IMG/VR virus record: IMGVR_UViG_3300037246_002444
Location: 1-21,264 of that record
Direction: 5' to 3' (one strand)
DNA: 21,264 nt
Source: a virus
Shown: in pieces, positions 12,639 to 21,219 of the stretch
How positions within the stretch are numbered: position 1 is the stretch's first letter
How the letters are laid out: each line of letters starts with the position of its first letter
Notes under the pieces: model-generated
The model's input: only the letters and a program-made list of their open reading frames with translations
Told to the model about the DNA's origin: nothing
The model's database searches: none
Program-made: the position numbers and the translations under genes

Positions 12639-14168
12639 ATGCGTATACCGCTCGGAAAGCTCCGGCCGGACCTAGCCCCTCTCGCCCATCCGCCCGGTGG
12701 GTTGCTGAAGGCGCTGAACATGCGGCCGAAGACGGGCGGCTACAAGCCCCTTAGCGGCCTCGCCACTCTCGCGCACGCGACTCCGACAGACGCTCGCCCG
12801 CGTGGTGGCATCTCCGGCATCGGTGCCGGCGGTTCTGGCTACCTGTTCGCAGGCGATCAAACCAAGCTGTACCGGATGACCGATGCCGGCATGACCGACG
12901 TGACGCGCGTGACCGGCGCCCACCTGCTCGGTGAGGCGCACCGATGGGACTTCACGAAGGACTCAGACTTCGTCCTGGCGTGCACGCCTAACGACGAGAT
13001 GCAGTTCTACCAGATTGGGCGCGACACCAACTTCAGCGACGTGACTGGCGCTCCCCGCGCGGTGCACATCGCAGAGATCCACAACATCATCGTGGCCGGC
13101 AACATCTACGATCCGCAGCTCGGACCTCTGCCCAACGCCGTGCGGTGGAGCGGCATCAATCAGCCGCTGTTCTGGCCAGAGCCGGAGTCCGACGAGGCCG
13201 CGGCCGTGCAGTCGGACCGTCAGATCCTCTCCGGCGAGGGTGGCAACGTCAACGACGTGGTCAGCGGCGCGGACGTGAGTGCCATCTTCCAAGAGAAGGC
13301 GATCCATCGCATGGACTACCGTGGCGGCGACACGGTCTTCGAGATCAACCGGATGGAGAAGAACATCGGCATGCTCGTGCCGCACTCCGGTATGGAGTTC
13401 GGCCGAGGCGTGTTCTTCATCGCAGAGGATGGCTTCCGTGTATTCGACTTCACGAAGTCAGTGCCAATCGGCAAGGACGTCATCAGCGCGACCTTCCTTG
13501 CCGACCTCGACGGCCAGTACCTCGACCGCGTGACCGTGGCCAAGGACCCAGACGACACGGCGATCTGGGTCTCTTACCCGGGCAGCGGGAACGTGTCCGG
13601 TCGGCCCAACAAGTTGATCATCTGGGACTACCATCTGAACCAGTTCTCCCAGGGCGAGATCGAGAACGAGGGCCTGATCCAAGACGCGACCGCGGCGGTG
13701 CTCTCGCTCGATTCGCCGGACGATCCGCCGGACGATCCCGACACGCTAGGCGACAACCCGCCCGGTGATCCCTACTCGGTGGGCGCCACGAGCCTGGACG
13801 ACCGCGGCACCTCTCTCGGCGCCTCGGCCATGGGTGCGTTCTCCACCGCATTCGAGCCGTCGACCTTCTCCGGGACTCTGCTCGAGGGGACCATCGAGAC
13901 GGGCGACCTTGAGCTGAACCCTGGCGGCGTCGCTTTCGTCAATGGTGTCAGGCCTCTAGTCGACTCGCGCGAGGCGACGGTGCGCGTTGCAGGCTCGATG
14001 CGCCGCCGGGAGGACATGACCTTCGGACCGGAGCGCGGCCAGCAGGAAGACGGGATGTGCCCGGCCCGCTCCGAGGCGAGATACCACCGGATCCGCATTC
14101 GCCTGCCGGCCGGCTGGGACGAGGCTGCCGGGGCAGACGTCTTCGCGGCGAAGGCTGGAGGACGCTGA
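12639..14168 (+). CDS. Tail hub/nozzle-like protein (P22 gp10-type)
   Basis: 509 residues from ATG 12639, eight bases after the adaptor stop; upstream in-frame starts lie inside the adaptor gene. The first residues (MRIPLGKLRPDLAPLAHPPG, then LNMRPKTGGYKPLSGL) follow the N-terminal pattern of podovirus nozzle proteins. Repeated beta segments about 60-350 (GSGYLFAGDQTKLYRMTDAG, VVAKDP-type turns, FIAEDGFRVFDF) indicate a beta-propeller. A disordered acidic Pro/Asp linker (358-380), with a perfect 12-base tandem repeat in its DNA, separates a C-terminal beta domain. Such hexameric proteins close the portal channel and carry the tail fibres. Family match is by pattern; the C-terminal domain is not identified. 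Confidence 0.82.
   Translation: MRIPLGKLRPDLAPLAHPPGGLLKALNMRPKTGGYKPLSGLATLAHATPTDARPRGGISGIGAGGSGYLFAGDQTKLYRMTDAGMTDVTRVTGAHLLGEAHRWDFTKDSDFVLACTPNDEMQFYQIGRDTNFSDVTGAPRAVHIAEIHNIIVAGNIYDPQLGPLPNAVRWSGINQPLFWPEPESDEAAAVQSDRQILSGEGGNVNDVVSGADVSAIFQEKAIHRMDYRGGDTVFEINRMEKNIGMLVPHSGMEFGRGVFFIAEDGFRVFDFTKSVPIGKDVISATFLADLDGQYLDRVTVAKDPDDTAIWVSYPGSGNVSGRPNKLIIWDYHLNQFSQGEIENEGLIQDATAAVLSLDSPDDPPDDPDTLGDNPPGDPYSVGATSLDDRGTSLGASAMGAFSTAFEPSTFSGTLLEGTIETGDLELNPGGVAFVNGVRPLVDSREATVRVAGSMRRREDMTFGPERGQQEDGMCPARSEARYHRIRIRLPAGWDEAAGADVFAAKAGGR
13714..13737 (+). repeat. 12-base tandem repeat in the nozzle linker
   Basis: CGCCGGACGATC occurs twice in direct tandem, encoding the Pro-Asp-Asp-Pro type linker of the nozzle protein. 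It is probably a slippage product in a flexible linker. Confidence 0.75.
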
Positions 14169-14497
14169 TGGGCAACGAGCGACGCGTCCAGGCAGTGTAC
14201 GAGCGCTACGAGGGCGAGACGAGCGAGCACATCCGCAAGCTCGCCCAGTCCCTCAACGGGCTCCTGAAGGGCCAGGCGAACAACTACTTCGACGTGACCC
14301 TCGTGCCAGGCGAAACGGAGACCGAGGTGCGGGTCGAGTACGCCAGGCCGGGAGCTATGGCGAGTCTGAGCGCAGCGTCAGCGTCCGCAGCCGCTACCGC
14401 TGGCGTCTGGACGGAGGTTCTGCACGGCGTGATCGTCGTCCACCACGACAACTCAGAGGCCACGGATCGTCGCTTCGTGGTCGTTCTGGTAGGCTGA
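14168..14497 (+). CDS. Small virion-module beta protein
   Basis: 109 residues in a TGATG overlap with the nozzle gene. The N-terminus is helical (EHIRKLAQSLNGLLKGQANN), then Y-F-D-V-T-L-V-P and a series of strands ending HGVIVVHHDNSEATDRRFVV followed by VLVG. Short podovirus proteins with the same order ('L-N-x-x-L-x-G-x-x-N', then repeated Ala/Thr strands and a final 'H-x-N-x-x-x-x-D-R-x-F-x-x-x-x-x-G') are common next to nozzle genes. They may be tail-fibre anchor or surface proteins. A middle run of Ala and Ser (SLSAASASAAATAGV) looks flexible. Function is unknown. Confidence 0.75.
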   Translation: MGNERRVQAVYERYEGETSEHIRKLAQSLNGLLKGQANNYFDVTLVPGETETEVRVEYARPGAMASLSAASASAAATAGVWTEVLHGVIVVHHDNSEATDRRFVVVLVG

Positions 14498-14501
14498 CGA
14501 C

Positions 14502-14909
14502 ATGGGACTCCTTCACTCCATCGACCCCACGCGAGACCCGGTGGCTCTGGATATCTTCCTGAAGCTCGTGGATCCGATCATCGAAGGCTCGCGCGGTCGT
14601 GTGACGATAGACGGGATGATGGCTGATTTCGCCAGCGGCAAGTCGGCATGCTGGGCGGTCGCTCGGGATGGATTGGTCAGCAGCGTGGGAGTCACCAGCA
14701 TCAGGAACTACCCGTCAGGCCGCCGCGTCATGATTCTGCTGTACGCAGGCGGGACGATGGAGGACGCAGTTGGCGTGATGCCAGAGGTCGAGGCCATGGC
14801 TCGAAACATGGACTGCGACGCGATGCAGATCCAGGGACGCAAGGGCTGGCAGAAGGTCTTCACGGACGGTTGGGAAGAGGTGTACCGGACCCTCGAGAAG
14901 GAGCTCTGA
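14502..14909 (+). CDS. GNAT-like N-acetyltransferase of the tail module
   Basis: 135 residues, four bases after the previous gene, ending in TGATG with the next. The pattern suits a compact GNAT fold: SACWAVARDGLVSSVGVTSI (strands 2-3), RRVMILLYAGGTMEDAVGVM (strand 4 and the acetyl-CoA-loop region), CDAMQIQGRKGWQKVF (strand 5 with a GRKGW motif), and the final GWEEVYRTLEKEL. Similar proteins with 'GR-x-GW' endings are encoded in many podovirus tail modules, substrate unknown. A true pyrophosphate-binding Q/R-x-x-G-x-G/A loop is not clear. It may therefore be a degenerate member or a structural relative. Confidence 0.7.
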   Translation: MGLLHSIDPTRDPVALDIFLKLVDPIIEGSRGRVTIDGMMADFASGKSACWAVARDGLVSSVGVTSIRNYPSGRRVMILLYAGGTMEDAVGVMPEVEAMARNMDCDAMQIQGRKGWQKVFTDGWEEVYRTLEKEL

Positions 14910-16012
14910 TGGGCAAGAGCGACACGGCAAGCACGACCAACGAACCTTGGGAAGGTCAGATCCCCTACCTGAATGACCTCTTTCGGCAGGGCCAGGACAT
15001 GTCCAGCTACGAGCCGACGTACTACCAGGGCCCGTATCAGGCTTCGCGTTCTGCCCAGTCCGTCGAAGGCGAGCAGGCCGGCCTCGATCTCATCCGTGGC
15101 GAAGGCGGCTCCGGCGGCGCGGCCAGCGGCTACCTGAACGATGTCCTGTCTGGGCAGTACATGGACCGCGACTCGAACCCGTGGCTGCAGGAGCGCTTCG
15201 ATCGAGGCGCCGACGACATCAGCCGACACTACATGCGAGCCGTCTCTCCTGGCCTCTCGATGGAAGCGATGGGTCGTGGTGGCAGCGGTCGCGAGTCGAA
15301 CCTCTCCACGCGCGCGCAGGAGACTCTTGGCGATCGGCTCGGCAGCTGGGAGGCGGATCTGTTCGGTGGCCACTACGCGGACGAGCGTGGGCGTATGGGT
15401 CAGGCGGCCGGCATGGCGCCAAGCGTCGATGCGTCCCGGCGCGCGGACATCGGATTCGGCTACGGGACAGGCGAGCGTCGCGAGGCGTACGACCAGCGCC
15501 CGTACGACGAGGCGATGCGTCAACACCAGTTCGAGCAGAACATCCCGTACAAGCAACTCGAGTCGTATGCCAAGTCCCTCGGCCCTGCCATCACCGGCAA
15601 TCAGACGTCGACCCAGAGCCAGGGGTTCGGCGGTGCCGAGGCCGCTGGGCTCGGGATTGGTCTGCTCGGCCTGCTCGCGTGCTCGCGCGAGTACAAGGAC
15701 CCGCAGTGCAGTGTCGACGCAGAGGCTGTGCTGATCCAGTTGCTCCAGCTACCGATCGACGTCTGGCAGTACAAGCCGGAGTTCGCCGAGGAGCACAAGC
15801 TCAACACGTCCGATCACCTGGGTCCGTACGCCGAGGATGTGACTGAGCTGTTCCAGCTGGGCAACAGCAAGCAGATCGACCTCTACAGTCTCGTTGGGAT
15901 CTCGCTGTCGTCCATCCAGGCGATGGCGCTGCGTGCGGCCACGCAGGACGAGCGGATCGAGGCGCTGGAGAAGCGGCTCGTGGAACTGGGAGGCGACGAT
16001 GGGGCTTCTTGA
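14909..16012 (+). CDS. Virion/tail protein with C-terminal S74 intramolecular chaperone
   Basis: 367 residues from ATG 14909 in a TGATG overlap; the longer frame crosses the acetyltransferase and is not used. The N-terminal PWEGQIPYLNDLFRQGQDMS is typical of podovirus tail-module proteins. The middle is Gly-, Arg- and Asp-rich and mostly helical, ending in a hydrophobic GLGIGLLGLL (248-257). Residues 258-359 form a Peptidase_S74-type domain: CSREYKDPQ with candidate Ser259/Lys263, LPIDVWQYKPE, HLGPYAEDVTELFQLGN and a final helix (RIEALEKRLVELGG). S74 domains trimerise beta-fibre proteins and cut themselves off. The Ser-Lys spacing here is four, one less than the five I recall for endosialidase, so autocleavage is uncertain. 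Confidence 0.83.
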   Translation: MGKSDTASTTNEPWEGQIPYLNDLFRQGQDMSSYEPTYYQGPYQASRSAQSVEGEQAGLDLIRGEGGSGGAASGYLNDVLSGQYMDRDSNPWLQERFDRGADDISRHYMRAVSPGLSMEAMGRGGSGRESNLSTRAQETLGDRLGSWEADLFGGHYADERGRMGQAAGMAPSVDASRRADIGFGYGTGERREAYDQRPYDEAMRQHQFEQNIPYKQLESYAKSLGPAITGNQTSTQSQGFGGAEAAGLGIGLLGLLACSREYKDPQCSVDAEAVLIQLLQLPIDVWQYKPEFAEEHKLNTSDHLGPYAEDVTELFQLGNSKQIDLYSLVGISLSSIQAMALRAATQDERIEALEKRLVELGGDDGAS

Positions 16013-16922
16013 TCTGATCATGGCGCAGATGCAGCAACAGCAGGGCAACTGGTCTCCCGGCAGCGAGGCCATGGATACGTCCATGGATCCACGCCTGGAG
16101 GGCGGCAAGTGGGCCCCCGAGAGTTTCCGAAGGCAAATCCCACTCCCCATGGCACCAGACCAGAACCGACCTCGCAGCTACACCGACGCGCTGGCCGGCG
16201 ACATGGCATTCCAGCCGGTGGGGCCTACCGCTCAGCCCAAGCCCAAGGGTCCTGGGTTCATGGACCGCATGTACGGCAAGGTCGGCCTCGGAGATCCAGT
16301 CAGACGTCGGCGCTTCTCTGAGGGCGCCATGTCGATGGGCTCTGGCCTGCTCTCGCGCAAGTGGGGCGAGGGCGGTGCGCAGGCATTCGGCCGCGGTGTC
16401 AGCAACACGCAGCAAAGCCTGCAGCGCTCAGACCAACGCGAGATGAACGATCGCTACCGAGCTCGCATGCAGGAACTGTCTGACGCCGAGCCCGAAGGCT
16501 CAGCTATGGGCACGTACTATGGAGTCCTGGCTAGCACGCAGCCGCGCGCAGGGGCATACGGAATTCCGCAGATGTACGGTTCTATGGCTCGCCTCGGCGG
16601 AAAGTCTCAGGGTGACGAACTCGCGATGTACGAAGCCAAGCAGGGCATCAGCGATAGGTTCACGCGTGGTCGCTCCGGGTATAACGAGGGCATTCGCCAG
16701 AGCCGTGCGAGCGAGAAGGACAGGGCGAAGTTCAGCAGGTTGATCGGTATCGTCGGCAAGGGCACTGCGCTGTCTGACAACGACAATGCCTGGATGACGC
16801 AGTACCTGAAGCTGAACGCTGAAGCGCGCATCATGTACGACCTGTTCAACCCGGCAGCCGACAGGGAAGCTGCGGCAGGCGCTGGTGGGACAGGGGACAT
16901 TGTAGTCGACGGACAGCAGTAG
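15999..16922 (+). CDS. Internal-virion-like protein
   Basis: 307 residues from ATG 15999, with GGGAGG at 15988-15993 five bases upstream and a 14-base overlap with the S74 gene. The first 110 residues are Met-, Gln- and Pro-rich (LLDLIMAQMQQQQGNW). The rest is helical and basic, with RRRRFSEGAMSMGSGLLSRK, WGEGGAQAFGRGVSNTQQSL and long charged helices. The 'W-x-x-G-G-x-A-F-G/A-x-G' segment recurs in podovirus ejection-module proteins. Placed between the S74 protein and the giant ejection protein, it is probably a small internal virion protein delivered with the DNA. This is inferred from order and composition; no enzymatic motif is present. Confidence 0.72.
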   Translation: MGLLDLIMAQMQQQQGNWSPGSEAMDTSMDPRLEGGKWAPESFRRQIPLPMAPDQNRPRSYTDALAGDMAFQPVGPTAQPKPKGPGFMDRMYGKVGLGDPVRRRRFSEGAMSMGSGLLSRKWGEGGAQAFGRGVSNTQQSLQRSDQREMNDRYRARMQELSDAEPEGSAMGTYYGVLASTQPRAGAYGIPQMYGSMARLGGKSQGDELAMYEAKQGISDRFTRGRSGYNEGIRQSRASEKDRAKFSRLIGIVGKGTALSDNDNAWMTQYLKLNAEARIMYDLFNPAADREAAAGAGGTGDIVVDGQQ

Positions 16923-16929
16923 GTGATGG

Positions 16930-19900
16930 ATGGGAATCCTCGAAGAACTGGAGAATTTCGTCGACACGACCGGCGACGATGAGCCGTCGGGCTACAGCTC
17001 GAGCGGGGAGCCTATCTATCAGCGCGAGCGCGAGCGGGAGACCTCTGAGAACGCGCAAGGTTTCCGCGAGGGCTACGACGTCTTCGCCGAATCGGCTTGG
17101 TCAGGTGGCGCCGACCTGACCATGCTCCCGTTCGACATGCTGAACGCTGGGCTCGGCGCTGCCGGGCTCCACGGGATGCAGAGCGACTACCCGCAGAGCT
17201 TCCGAGAGACACTCGCCAGCCGTGGTCGCTACCGCTTCCCTTCCGAGAAGACGTCTGGCCCAGGCGAGTCCGCCCTGGTCGGCCTCGGTAGAGCGGTAGG
17301 CGGAGGAGCTCCGCTGGCAGCCGCGCAGCTACGAATGGCTATGGCGCGCAAGTTCGCCCCGGAACTCTACAAGAGGCTCGGGCCCATCCTGAAGCCATTC
17401 GAGGATGCTCCGGGTGCCGCACTCAAGGCCGAGATGGGAGCTGCCGCTGGCGGCGAGACGGCCTTCGCAGAGCTGAGCCGGCACACTGACGACCCGTGGC
17501 TCCTGACGTTTGGTTCGCTTGTCGGTGGTGGCGTCGGCGCTACGCCTGGCGCGCTCGGCGTGAGCAAGCAAGCAGTCCGAGAGGTGAGGATGCCTCCGGT
17601 CACCACGAAGAAGATCTACGTCACAGAACTGCTGGAGGACGGCACTTCGGTCGAGCGGCTGGTGGATCCGGCTGAGTTGCGCATGTGGGGAGACAAGGGA
17701 CCGCCAGGCGATCCTGGGAGTATCGGTCCGCAGCAAGTCGGCAACCATCAGCTTCAGTACACGTGGAAGTACCAGGGGACGCCAGGCAAGCACAAAGGTC
17801 CGCTCTACACGGAGGCGGGTGGCGGAGTCAGTCATCTGTCCCGGAAGGATGGCGGAGGCGTCCCATGGGCAGTGGAGTTCGACGGCGAAGCCACTGCTGC
17901 AGCGTTGCCGCCCGTGGCCCCAGGTCGAACTCGTCTATACAGGGGAGCTGGCTCTCGTTACGGACACGACGAGAAGTTCGGTCACGAGAACTACCCGGAT
18001 CCTCCGCGCGAAGGGCTCCATTATTCGGACGACATCGATACAGCAGAGATGTACCGGCGTGCCTACGGTGAGACCGGTGAGATGAGCTACATCGACGTGC
18101 CCACGGAGAAGCTCGGAGAGCTGACCGGTGTCAACGAGTTCGAGTTCATCATCGGAGAGGGCGACGACCTGACCATCCGCCGGTACTCGCCCAGCGGTGG
18201 CGAGGCAGATGAGAACATCACGAGCGGGCTTTCTGATTTCGAGGGCGCCATGCGCGGCGACCCTCACCCGTCCATCGGCCTGCCCGGCAAGGATCTGACC
18301 GACTACCAGATCAAGGAGATGACGGAGGCCATGGGCGGCCAGGCCGAGGTCGATAAGTGGGTCGGCCGCGCGAACATGGAGCGCTTGGAAACGACCGACG
18401 ACTGGCGGCGCATGTTTCAGGTCTTCCGAGAGGACGTCGGAGACACCAACTCGTTCTACGCAAAGCAGTACGAGGGCATCCCGGTCGAGCAGAGCCTCGC
18501 GCGTGGACAGCAAGAGATGTACGACATGCTCGGCTGGGGACCGGACGAGGTCTTCAAGCGTGAGAATGCCAACACGAACCAGTTGGTCCAAGACGTAGCG
18601 GCCGTCGAGAAGTTCATGCAGGTCAGGCTCCTGCAGGTTCACAAGGCGATGTATGCCCTGCAGTCCGGAGCCCCTGGTGGCTACGAGGAGTTGATCAAGG
18701 CCGGCACCGACCTGACTGCAGCCACGTACATGTTCGAGGGCCGCGGCAGCGACATGGGCCGCGCCTTCAACTTGAGGCGGAAGGCGAACGCATCCAAGGT
18801 CAAGGCGCAGGCGTACTCGGACCTCATTGAGAAGTTCGCGTCCCATGGCCAGACCGGTCGCGAGCATCTCGCCGAACTCGTGGCGAAGATGGCCGCCGCC
18901 GACAAGTCTCAGCAAGCAGCGATCATGCGCCGCGCGATGGAGAACGTGGACCGTGGCTGGGGTTGGCGAGCGAGCGAGGTCTGGATGTCAGGACTGCTCA
19001 GCGCACCGTCCACCCACAAGGCGAACATGTCGAGCAACGGCATCTTCTCTGGGTGGTTCCACTTTATCGAGGAGCCGATCGCTGCTGGCCTGGGTGCTAT
19101 GCGGGTGGGCGCCAGGCAGGCTGCGGAAGGCACGAACATTCAGGAGATCCGCTTCAAGTCGGATGCGCTCACCAAGAGAATCAGGACCGCGCGCAATGCG
19201 TACGACGCAGAGCGGGCGCTGGATGCTCCGGACGGCAAGCGCATGGGAGAGATGCGCGGCGAGTTGAAGGAGTTGAACAAGCAGAAGCTGAGCATCGACA
19301 AGCAGCGAGACCGCTTCGATCGCGTCTATCTGCAGGAGGCGCTGGCCCAGCAGTGGGGACTCGTCAAGGGCGCGCGCATGGCGTGGAACGCCTCCGCCCA
19401 GTCGTGGAAGAACAGCGAAGCCTGGGCCCCTCCTGGGGGCAGTCCCACAACGCCGCTGGACGTTCGCGTGCCGGCGGCCAAGACGCGACTCGGCAAGGCG
19501 ATCAACACACCGTTCAGGGCACTCGAGGCGGAGGATTCGTTCTTCAAGCAGAGCGCCTACTACTCCAGGCTGATGGGTCTCGGCATGAAGGACGCGATCG
19601 AGCTGGGCCTTCCGATTAAGCAGCGCTGGTCGCACGCCAGCGCGTTCGCCATGAAGCCGCCCGAGAAGGCGATGCTTGAGGCAATGGAGCGAGCGAAGAT
19701 GCTGACCTTCACGACCGAGCTCGGTCCGAAGCTGAAGCTCGCGCAGCACTTCGTGAACTCACATCCGTGGGCGAAGCTGGCTGTTCCGTTCATGAAGACC
19801 CCGGTCAACGTGACGCGCGAGGGCTGGGCCCGAATCCCCGGAGCGCCGCTCTTCTGGACGCCGAACTCGCGCTTCTACCACGACCTGAAGCGAGGCGGAG

Positions 19901-21219
19901 TGCACGCTGACAGGGCGATGGCACGCCAGGCGACCGGAGCGTTGCTGCTTGCGTCTATCTCCGACGACCTCGATGCCGGCCTCATCACGGGCGCTGCTCC
20001 GCGTGACCCGTACGATCGCATGGAGTTCTACCAGCAGGGCAAGAAGCCATTCTCCCGGCTGACTACGACGCTCGACGGTCGTCCGATGTGGAAGAGTTAC
20101 GCGCGCGACGAGCCGCTCGCTACGCCCGTGGCTGTGGTCGCGACGATTGACAGGTGGATCAAGGAAGGGCTGATCGGCAACCCCAGCGAGTTTGGCATGG
20201 CGGTCGTGCAGGCCATGGCAGAGAACGTGATCAACAAGTCCATGCTCCAGGGCCCGCAGATGGTCATGGAGGCGCTCGCCGATCCAGAGCGAATGCTGCC
20301 CAGGACTCGCGATAAGTACGCCGGCTCGATCATCCCGTCCGGCATCAACCAACTCGCCGTCTCGATGGATCCGCACATGCGCGACGTGAGCGGGATGCCC
20401 ATGGCTGTGCTGGGTCGTATCCCGGGAGTTCGCGAGCTGACGTTCCAAGACCTTCGCGACGCGCAAGCTGGCGCCGAGCACATGGTCGACAACAAGTGGG
20501 CCCACATGGCGATCTCTGGTGCTGCTGACTGGGCGATCCAGAACCGTCATGGCCCGATCATCCCGATCCGCTACGACTGGGCAGGGCGCAAGTTCCCGAG
20601 TGGCGATCCGGAGATGCCGACTGCCATCAAGATGGCCGCCGAGTACCGCAGTGTCGTCCAGAAGGACCCGATCATCCAGATCATGTACGCGAACTACATC
20701 AACCCTGGCGAGCCGCAGACGGGGGTCAACCTCAACTCGGTGGCTCTCGCGCGCGCGGCCAAGGCCGAGGGCGTGGAGAATCCCGAGGCGCTCGTGAAGT
20801 TCGCCCTGACGCTTCGCGACCCGTTCACCATGGCCCTGGACTCACACGACCGGCAAGAGATCAACCGGGTAGCGAACACGAACGCGCACAAAGAACTAAT
20901 GCGATGGTTGCCGAAGGCTGACGCGATGAGGAAGAGGATCACCACCGAGCCGATCCCGATCGAGGAACTCGCTGAGATGATGCGCGAGACTGGTGCTCCG
21001 GATGGCCACATCGACCACCTATTGAAGGCCAACATCCAGAGCGCGACGATGTCGGAAGTGGTGGGGCGATTCGTCCTGCGCACGTATGGGCGCAAGCGGC
21101 TAGCGGCTACTCAGGGCATCATCCGGCGCTGGATCAGGACAGGCAGGCTCACGCAGGAACTCGGCGAGCAGATCACCAGGCAAGAGGCGAAGCAGAGCAC
21201 CCGTGAGGGGGATCAGTGA
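16930..21219 (+). CDS. Giant internal virion (ejection/polyvalent) protein with ADP-ribosyltransferase-like domain
   Basis: 1429 residues with a Shine-Dalgarno-like AGGTGATGG before ATG 16930. The N-terminal 220 residues contain Gly- and Ala-rich helical or membrane-prone stretches. A five-unit Gly-X-Y linker lies at 254-268. Residues about 332-412 look like an ART fold: RLYRG (Arg338), HYSDDIDTAEMYRR (Ser366), SYIDVPTEKL, and NEFEFIIGE with an E-x-E pair (Glu403/Glu405), in R-S-E order. LLSAPSTHKANMSSN (689-703) and PFRALEAEDSFFKQSAYYSR (861-880), with PFMKTPVNV, match large polyvalent ejection proteins with LPD38-type regions. No transglycosylase motif is seen. Such proteins are packed in the head and injected with the DNA. 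An enzyme domain inside would therefore reach the host at once (inference). Confidence 0.85.
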   Translation: MGILEELENFVDTTGDDEPSGYSSSGEPIYQRERERETSENAQGFREGYDVFAESAWSGGADLTMLPFDMLNAGLGAAGLHGMQSDYPQSFRETLASRGRYRFPSEKTSGPGESALVGLGRAVGGGAPLAAAQLRMAMARKFAPELYKRLGPILKPFEDAPGAALKAEMGAAAGGETAFAELSRHTDDPWLLTFGSLVGGGVGATPGALGVSKQAVREVRMPPVTTKKIYVTELLEDGTSVERLVDPAELRMWGDKGPPGDPGSIGPQQVGNHQLQYTWKYQGTPGKHKGPLYTEAGGGVSHLSRKDGGGVPWAVEFDGEATAAALPPVAPGRTRLYRGAGSRYGHDEKFGHENYPDPPREGLHYSDDIDTAEMYRRAYGETGEMSYIDVPTEKLGELTGVNEFEFIIGEGDDLTIRRYSPSGGEADENITSGLSDFEGAMRGDPHPSIGLPGKDLTDYQIKEMTEAMGGQAEVDKWVGRANMERLETTDDWRRMFQVFREDVGDTNSFYAKQYEGIPVEQSLARGQQEMYDMLGWGPDEVFKRENANTNQLVQDVAAVEKFMQVRLLQVHKAMYALQSGAPGGYEELIKAGTDLTAATYMFEGRGSDMGRAFNLRRKANASKVKAQAYSDLIEKFASHGQTGREHLAELVAKMAAADKSQQAAIMRRAMENVDRGWGWRASEVWMSGLLSAPSTHKANMSSNGIFSGWFHFIEEPIAAGLGAMRVGARQAAEGTNIQEIRFKSDALTKRIRTARNAYDAERALDAPDGKRMGEMRGELKELNKQKLSIDKQRDRFDRVYLQEALAQQWGLVKGARMAWNASAQSWKNSEAWAPPGGSPTTPLDVRVPAAKTRLGKAINTPFRALEAEDSFFKQSAYYSRLMGLGMKDAIELGLPIKQRWSHASAFAMKPPEKAMLEAMERAKMLTFTTELGPKLKLAQHFVNSHPWAKLAVPFMKTPVNVTREGWARIPGAPLFWTPNSRFYHDLKRGGVHADRAMARQATGALLLASISDDLDAGLITGAAPRDPYDRMEFYQQGKKPFSRLTTTLDGRPMWKSYARDEPLATPVAVVATIDRWIKEGLIGNPSEFGMAVVQAMAENVINKSMLQGPQMVMEALADPERMLPRTRDKYAGSIIPSGINQLAVSMDPHMRDVSGMPMAVLGRIPGVRELTFQDLRDAQAGAEHMVDNKWAHMAISGAADWAIQNRHGPIIPIRYDWAGRKFPSGDPEMPTAIKMAAEYRSVVQKDPIIQIMYANYINPGEPQTGVNLNSVALARAAKAEGVENPEALVKFALTLRDPFTMALDSHDRQEINRVANTNAHKELMRWLPKADAMRKRITTEPIPIEELAEMMRETGAPDGHIDHLLKANIQSATMSEVVGRFVLRTYGRKRLAATQGIIRRWIRTGRLTQELGEQITRQEAKQSTREGDQ

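Noticed and set aside
14648-14908. 87-codon 5' extension of the S74 protein
   Set aside because: It lies fully inside the acetyltransferase gene in another frame; ATG 14909 has the usual TGATG overlap.
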